From: an uncultured Bacilli bacterium
GTDB taxonomy: Bacteria > Bacillota_I > Bacilli_A > RF39 > UBA660
Reading direction: 5' to 3'
DNA: 10,033 bases
NCBI GenBank assembly: GCA_947589695.1
Contig: CANQBY010000032.1
Location: 1 to 10,033 of the forward strand
Position numbers and translations under genes: made by a program. This document shows positions 6,187 through 10,033 of this stretch, in pieces; position 1 is the first letter of the stretch; each line of letters begins with the position of its first letter. Below the pieces are notes generated by a model, which did no database searches, was not told the origin of the DNA, and worked only from the letters and a program-made list of their open reading frames with translations.

Positions 6187-6919
6187 TTTTTAAACTCATT
6201 TCTAAAGCTGTCATTAAATCTTTAATAGTTCTTTCTTGTTTAACTTGAGGTTTTTTGATTTTTTTACCATCTAATTTAGTATCTAAAGCTTCTTTTATTT
6301 TAGCTTGGTATTCATCTACTAAAATATCAGGATTAAATTTCATATTTAAAGATTTTATAAGAGATAAGGCTAGATCTTCTTCTTTTTTAGTAAATTTAAC
6401 ATCACTAACTAATTCAGGAATAATTATTTCTTCAGGAAAATATAAAGTATTCATAATTAGACCATCAGGAGTAAGACGAAGAATGCAATAATAAAACTTA
6501 GTACCAATGATGGTTTTCGCGAGAGCAATTTTATTACTCTTGGCTAAGGCGGCTTTAAATAAACTATAAGCTTTACTTTTGGTAGGAGGACTTAGAATAT
6601 AACTTTTTTCAAAATAGATAGGATCAATTTCTTTTAAATTTAGAAAACCAATTATTTCAATACTTTTTTCATCCTCACTTTTTAAATTATTAAATTCTTC
6701 ATCAGTTAAAGTTATATAATCATCTTTTTTATATTCATAACCTCGAATAATATCGGGTTGTTTAACCTCTTTTTTACAATGAGGACAATACTTCACATAT
6801 TTAATACGCGATAAACATTTCTTGTGAAGTTTGTTAAAAGAGATATCATTATTTTTTATAATGGGACGCATTTCGATGGGAATAGAAACTAAGCCAAAAG
6901 AAATTGTTGTTTTTTTCAA
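6179..6919 (-). CDS. ku: Ku DNA end-binding protein (bacterial NHEJ)
   Basis: Bacterial Ku forms a homodimeric ring on double-strand DNA ends and recruits the ligase. The N-terminus KKTTISFGLVSIPIEM is the family signature. It is followed by FNKLHKKC...KYCPHCKKEV, where H32, C35, C45 and C48 could bind a metal ion. IIRGYEYKKDDYITLTDEE continues the core barrel. The C-terminus is short and Lys-rich, giving 246 residues, slightly below the usual 260-300. A TTG start at 6919 is chosen because AGGTGA (6930-6925) is a good SD 5 nt upstream. An in-frame GTG at 6928 would put the start inside that SD and add three residues. ligD overlaps the 3' end. The CYTH gene lies 59-68 bp upstream without a terminator, so the three genes probably form one operon. 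Confidence 0.92.
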   Translation of the reverse strand: MKKTTISFGLVSIPIEMRPIIKNNDISFNKLHKKCLSRIKYVKYCPHCKKEVKQPDIIRGYEYKKDDYITLTDEEFNNLKSEDEKSIEIIGFLNLKEIDPIYFEKSYILSPPTKSKAYSLFKAALAKSNKIALAKTIIGTKFYYCILRLTPDGLIMNTLYFPEEIIIPELVSDVKFTKKEEDLALSLIKSLNMKFNPDILVDEYQAKIKEALDTKLDGKKIKKPQVKQERTIKDLMTALEMSLKNV

Positions 6920-6987
6920 ATTAATCACCTATTAATATTGTGAATAATTTTTAGGAAAAATATGCACCAGATAATTAAGATAAGTTT

Positions 6988-7629
6988 TTATTTTTTATTT
7001 CTTTTTCGAATTAAATTTGGGGTAGTATTTATTCTAGTTAAAGCAATATCTTTTTTGGATAGATTGCAAGGTTTTAGAAAAGGCATTTTAATTATAGCAT
7101 TATTTAAATATTCTAATTCTTGAACATTACCTTTTTTAAATTCACACTCAATCATATAAAATGGTTTTAAGGAAACATTATTAAAATAAATACTAACCTC
7201 ATCAAGGCTAACTTCAATTAAAGTGTTGATAAAGCGATAATAATAAAGATGGCGTTTAGTTACTAATTTTAAAGTTTCCGTAAGATTACTTATTGGTAAA
7301 TTTAGATTATTTTTAATAAATTTAACCATTTCTTCTAGACTAGAGAAATTAAGTTCTTTTCTTTTATCTATACTTTGAGCATCCACTTTTATTTTTAAAG
7401 TATATTCAGTTTGTTCTCCCACCTTTCTTTGACGAGCATTTAAACCAAGATTACTTAATAGATTATTTTCATCATAATAAGTATCGTGATTAATTATGAG
7501 AGGATTAGGAGCAGGTGTTAAACATAATTGCTCCATTAAAAAGTTGATGGCAGTTTCCTTTCCAACACTTTCTTCTAAAAGATATTTTTTTTCAATTTCC
7601 AAGTTCTTTTCCATATTTCTTACTTTCAT
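6988..7629 (-). CDS. CYTH-domain (triphosphate tunnel) protein, probable tri/polyphosphatase
   Basis: CYTH proteins form a beta-barrel tunnel that binds triphosphate groups with metal ions; members hydrolyse thiamine triphosphate or inorganic triphosphate, or act as class IV adenylate cyclases. The signature LEIEKKYLL is at about 10-18. DTYYDENNLL (49-58) follows, then the basic strand ARQRKVGEQTEYTLKIK (65-81). KRHLYYYRF (125-133), IEVSLDEVSIY (138-148) and IECEFKKG (160-167) supply the remaining alternating acidic and basic tunnel residues. At 213 residues it is typical of the single-domain form. The substrate cannot be told; simple tripolyphosphatase activity is the common default. The start is uncertain: ATG 7629 has no SD, while ATG 7614 is five codons in with a weak AAGTAAG. 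It sits just after the rny terminator, upstream of ku and ligD; a functional link to repair is not evident. Confidence 0.85.
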   Translation of the reverse strand: MKVRNMEKNLEIEKKYLLEESVGKETAINFLMEQLCLTPAPNPLIINHDTYYDENNLLSNLGLNARQRKVGEQTEYTLKIKVDAQSIDKRKELNFSSLEEMVKFIKNNLNLPISNLTETLKLVTKRHLYYYRFINTLIEVSLDEVSIYFNNVSLKPFYMIECEFKKGNVQELEYLNNAIIKMPFLKPCNLSKKDIALTRINTTPNLIRKRNKK

Positions 7630-7637
7630 TAAAACTT

Positions 7638-7662
7638 AAAAAAGAAGCTTATCTAGCTTCTT
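7638..7662 (-). terminator. Intrinsic terminator of rny, with the stop codon in the loop
   Basis: On the minus strand AAGAAGCT (7662-7655), loop AGATA and AGCTTCTT (7649-7642) form an 8-bp stem running into a T6 tract (7643-7638). The rny stop TAA lies at the loop/stem junction. No clear promoter follows before the CYTH gene, so leaky read-through probably feeds it. Confidence 0.72.
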
Positions 7663-9202
7663 CAATAGCTCTGGTTTCTCTAATTACATTAATTTTTATA
7701 GTACCAGGATATTGCATTTCAGATTCTATCCGATCTTTAATATCACGGGCCATTTTATAACTTTTTGCGTCGTCAACTTCATCCGGTTTAACAATAACAC
7801 GAATTTCACGGCCAGCTTGAACGGCGAAAGTTTTTTCAACACCTTCAAAACTATTACCGATTTCTTCAAGTTGACTTAAACGTTTCATATAGTTATCTAA
7901 AGTATCATTACGAGCACCAGGACGAGCCGCAGAAAGGGTATCGGCAATCTCGACTAAAACAGAGATAACACAACTCGCTTCTTTATCACCATGATGGGAT
8001 TCAATAGCATTTATAACAACCTCATCTTCATGATATTTGCGAGCTAAATCCGCGCCAATTTCGACATGACTACCTTCAATTTCAAAATCGATAGATTTAC
8101 CAATATCATGGAGTAAGCCAGCTCTTTTTGCTAAAGCAACATTTTCGCCTAATTCTTGAGCCATTAAACCTGCAAGATGAGCAACTTCCATGGAATGCTT
8201 TAAAGCATTTTGACCATAACTGGTTCGATATTTTAATTTGCCCACAAGATTAATTAGTTCAGGATCCATTTTGACAATTCCTAAATCATAGAGAGCTTCA
8301 TTACCAATTTCCATAATTTTAGTATTAATATCTTTGGATACTTTGTCATAGACTTCTTCAATCCGGGCAGGATGAATACGACCATCTTTAATTAATGTTT
8401 CAATCGTTACTTTGGCTATTTCTCTTCTTAAAGGGTCAAAAGAAGAAATAACGATAGCTTCAGGAGTATCATCAATAATTAAATCAACACCAGTGATCGA
8501 TTCGATAGTTCGGATGTTTCGACCTTCTCTACCGATTAAGCGCCCTTTCATTTCATCATTTGGTAAGTCAATAGTACTTACAGTTTGTTCACTAGCTACA
8601 TCTTCAGCATAACGCTCCATACTGGTCACAATTATTTGTTTTGCCTTCTCATGAGCTTCTAATTTGGCTTTTCTTTCTTCTTCTTGGATGTATTCTACTA
8701 TTTCTGTAGCCATATCATCCTCAACGCGTTTCATAATTAAATCATGTGCCTTTTCTTTTGAAAATTTGGCTATTTTTTCTAATTCTTCAAGTTCTTGTTT
8801 CAAGAGTTCATCCATTTTTAACTCTTTTTCTTGTATTTCTTTTTGTTTTGCTAATAAATTATTTTCTTTTTCATCTAAGTTGTTATCTCTTTTTTGGAGC
8901 ATTTCTTCTCTTTTATCTAAAGAAGATTCTCTTTGCATTAAACGATTTTCGTTTTCTTTTAATTCAGCTTTTTTCTCTTTAATTTCTTTATCTGTTTCTT
9001 GTTTTAAACGATATGATTCCTCTTTTAATTCCATCAAAGAATCTCTTTTATGTTTATCCGCTTCTTTTTTAGCGTCTTCAATTAATTTATTAGCTTTATT
9101 TTCATTTTGATTATTCTTAATCGCGTTAATAATAAGAATAATTCCAAACCCAACAAAAAATCCAATCATAAGAGTTAAAATGGACATTAAATTAAATTCC
9201 AT
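7649..9202 (-). CDS. rny: Ribonuclease Y (membrane-anchored endoribonuclease)
   Basis: RNase Y is the main mRNA-initiating endonuclease of Firmicutes, held at the inner face of the membrane. The 517-residue length matches the family (about 520). An N-terminal membrane span lies at about 5-27 (SILTLMIGFFVGFGIILIINAI). A long Lys/Glu coiled coil covers about 35-200. A KH RNA-binding domain follows with GRLIGREGRNIR (220-231). The HD domain has KHSMEVAH (H336), LLHDIGK (H365, D366) and ESHHGDKEA (401-409). A conserved C-terminal domain ends the protein. All catalytic HD residues are present. The ATG has the SD TGAGGAG (9217-9211) 8 nt upstream, and the gene has its own promoter. It lies downstream of recA, the common Firmicutes arrangement. 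Antisense open frames over the coiled coil are shadows. Confidence 0.96.
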   Translation of the reverse strand: MEFNLMSILTLMIGFFVGFGIILIINAIKNNQNENKANKLIEDAKKEADKHKRDSLMELKEESYRLKQETDKEIKEKKAELKENENRLMQRESSLDKREEMLQKRDNNLDEKENNLLAKQKEIQEKELKMDELLKQELEELEKIAKFSKEKAHDLIMKRVEDDMATEIVEYIQEEERKAKLEAHEKAKQIIVTSMERYAEDVASEQTVSTIDLPNDEMKGRLIGREGRNIRTIESITGVDLIIDDTPEAIVISSFDPLRREIAKVTIETLIKDGRIHPARIEEVYDKVSKDINTKIMEIGNEALYDLGIVKMDPELINLVGKLKYRTSYGQNALKHSMEVAHLAGLMAQELGENVALAKRAGLLHDIGKSIDFEIEGSHVEIGADLARKYHEDEVVINAIESHHGDKEASCVISVLVEIADTLSAARPGARNDTLDNYMKRLSQLEEIGNSFEGVEKTFAVQAGREIRVIVKPDEVDDAKSYKMARDIKDRIESEMQYPGTIKINVIRETRAIEEAR

Positions 9203-9221
9203 TTTAAAATCTCCTCACTTT

Positions 9222-9241
9222 TATAGATTAAAGTATCTATA
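9222..9241 (-). promoter_or_regulatory. Possible 5'-terminal hairpin in the rny leader
   Basis: TATAGAT (9241-9235) and ATCTATA (9228-9222) form a perfect 7-bp stem with a 6-nt loop on the minus strand. The first arm begins at about the predicted transcription start and the structure ends 5 nt before the SD. A terminal stem could affect 5'-end-dependent decay; this is inference and the stem is AT-only except one pair. Confidence 0.35.
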
Positions 9242-9246
9242 TACTA

Positions 9247-9275
9247 ATTATAAAGGTTATTTAAGATTTAAGCAA
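9247..9275 (-). promoter_or_regulatory. Sigma-A-type promoter of rny
   Basis: A perfect TATAAT (9252-9247) is preceded by 17 nt and TTGCTT (9275-9270), which keeps the TTG core only. The predicted start is near 9240. It lies between the recA terminator and the rny SD, so rny has its own transcript. Confidence 0.6.
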
Positions 9276-9277
9276 GG

Positions 9278-9311
9278 AAAAAATGAAGATTTTTTCTTTA
9301 ATCTTCATTTT
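9278..9311 (-). terminator. Intrinsic terminator of recA, fused to its 3' end
   Basis: AAAATGAAGATT (9311-9300) pairs perfectly over 12 bp with AATCTTCATTTT (9291-9280) around an 8-nt loop. T6 (9283-9278) ends it on the minus strand. The upstream arm is the last four recA codons and the first base of the TAA stop. Confidence 0.8.
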
Positions 9312-10033
9312 CTATAGATTTAGTAGTAGTTTGGGAAGCACCAAAGCCATAATGGTCTCTTACTTTGGTTTCAATTTCATCTCTTAAAGCGGGATTTTCT
9401 TTTAAATAAATTTTAACATTTTCTTTGCCTTGACCAATCTTTTCACCATTATAAGCATACCAAGCTCCACTTTTATCTAAAATACCTAATGAGGCAGCTA
9501 TATCAATAAGCTCTCCCTCCCTTGATACACCTTCGCCATACATGATATCGATAGTGGCAGTTTTAAATGGAGGGGCAACTTTATTTTTAACTACCTTAAT
9601 ATTAGTTTTATTACCTATGATTTGTTCGCCCATTTTAATTTGTTCAGAACGTCTAATATCCAGACGAATAGTGGCATAGAATTTTAAAGCGCGACCACCA
9701 GGAGTAGTTTCCGGATTGCCAAACATAACACCTACTTTTTCTCTTAATTGATTGATAAAAATGGCGGTAGTTTTGGTTTTGTTGATTGTACCAGATAATT
9801 TTCTTAAAGCTTGAGACATAAGACGAGCTTGTAAGCCAACATGAGAGTCCCCCATTTCACCATCAATTTCGGCTTGAGGTACTAAAGCAGCAACAGAGTC
9901 AATAACAACTATATTAACAGCTTCACTGCGAACCAAAGCCTCACAAATTTCTAAAGCTTGCTCACCGGTATCAGGTTGGGATAGTAATAACTCATTAATA
10001 TCAACACCTAAAGCTTTAGCATAAACAGGATCT
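9298..10033 (-). CDS. recA: Recombinase RecA, C-terminal part (N-terminus off right edge)
   Basis: RecA coats single-stranded DNA, drives homologous strand exchange and activates the SOS response. The frame is open to the right edge, giving 244 residues from DPVYAKALGVDINELLLSQP onward, equivalent to about residue 100 of E. coli RecA. Walker A is therefore outside the window. Visible are SQPDTGEQALEICEALVRSE, the Walker B strand VNIVVIDSVAAL, loop L1 (EIDGEMGDSHVGLQARLMSQ), FINQLREKVGVMFGNPETTPGG of loop L2, LKFYATIRLDIRR, and GEKIGQGKENVK in the C-terminal domain. The tail ends in an acidic SIENED. Core residues look conserved, though RSEAVN replaces the more usual RSGAVD. The gene ends in its own terminator and rny follows. 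Confidence 0.97.
   Translation of the reverse strand, partial: DPVYAKALGVDINELLLSQPDTGEQALEICEALVRSEAVNIVVIDSVAALVPQAEIDGEMGDSHVGLQARLMSQALRKLSGTINKTKTTAIFINQLREKVGVMFGNPETTPGGRALKFYATIRLDIRRSEQIKMGEQIIGNKTNIKVVKNKVAPPFKTATIDIMYGEGVSREGELIDIAASLGILDKSGAWYAYNGEKIGQGKENVKIYLKENPALRDEIETKVRDHYGFGASQTTTKSIENED

Noticed and set aside
6255..6491. Plus-strand 78-codon frame inside ku
   Set aside because: Antisense shadow of the ku coding sequence with no start signals.
6929..6987. Promoter or terminator between the CYTH gene and ku
   Set aside because: No hexamer pair with 16-18 nt spacing was convincing, and no hairpin with a U-tract was found, so read-through from CYTH is the simplest reading.
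8664..9110. Long plus-strand open frame opposite the rny coiled coil, 148 codons
   Set aside because: It is a Ser/Phe-rich shadow of Lys/Glu-rich codons on the other strand, with no SD or promoter. RNase Y is certain on the minus strand.
1..10033. Mycoplasma-type genetic code (TGA as Trp), suggested by the extreme AT content
   Set aside because: Trp is encoded by TGG in all genes read, no in-frame TGA occurs in conserved genes, and TGA ends the small membrane protein gene.
1..10033. CRISPR array, insertion sequence or tRNA gene
   Set aside because: No regularly spaced repeat series, transposase motif, terminal inverted repeats or tRNA cloverleaf was recognised on either strand.

Overview
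The window is a stretch of bacterial chromosome, very AT-rich (roughly 30% GC or less by eye). It has strong Shine-Dalgarno (SD) sequences and near-consensus sigma-A-type promoters. TGG is used for Trp and TGA serves as a stop, so the code is standard and not the Mycoplasma code. The recA then rny order, both RNase J and RNase Y, and the extreme AT bias point to a low-GC Firmicute, probably one of the uncultured Mollicutes/Bacilli-like gut lineages. That placement is inference; there is no rRNA here to confirm it.

Layout, left to right. (1) 1-334, minus: the first 111 codons of an unrecognised protein that runs off the left edge. (2) 335-461: a compact divergent promoter region with direct and inverted TTACAAA repeats. 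(3) 462-971, plus: trmL, a tRNA wobble 2'-O-methyltransferase. (4) 972-1081: two nearly identical 20-bp palindromes followed by a near-perfect promoter. (5) 1082-2386, plus: an AAA ATPase of the AAA_14/DUF4143 type with a nuclease-like C-terminus. (6) 2387-2449: convergent terminators. (7) 2436-3176 and 3220-3378, minus: a membrane-anchored thioredoxin-fold protein, and upstream of it a 52-residue single-span membrane protein. (8) 3598-5274, plus: RNase J. (9) From 10033 leftwards on the minus strand: recA (N-terminus off the window), rny (RNase Y), a CYTH triphosphatase-like gene, ku and a stand-alone ATP-dependent DNA ligase (LigD type).

Functional themes. RNA decay and processing are covered by RNase J and RNase Y. 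DNA break repair is covered by RecA (homologous) and a minimal Ku-ligase end-joining pair whose genes overlap by 8 nt. tRNA modification is covered by TrmL. The ATPase with its palindromic upstream region looks like an accessory unit inserted among housekeeping genes.

Two architectural habits recur. Terminator hairpins are built into or directly against the ends of reading frames. At three genes the longest open frame starts inside the SD, so the true start is one to four codons further in. No rRNA, tRNA, CRISPR array, transposase or riboswitch was recognised. The least explained signals are the twin palindromes at 976-1029 and the repeat set at 370-443.
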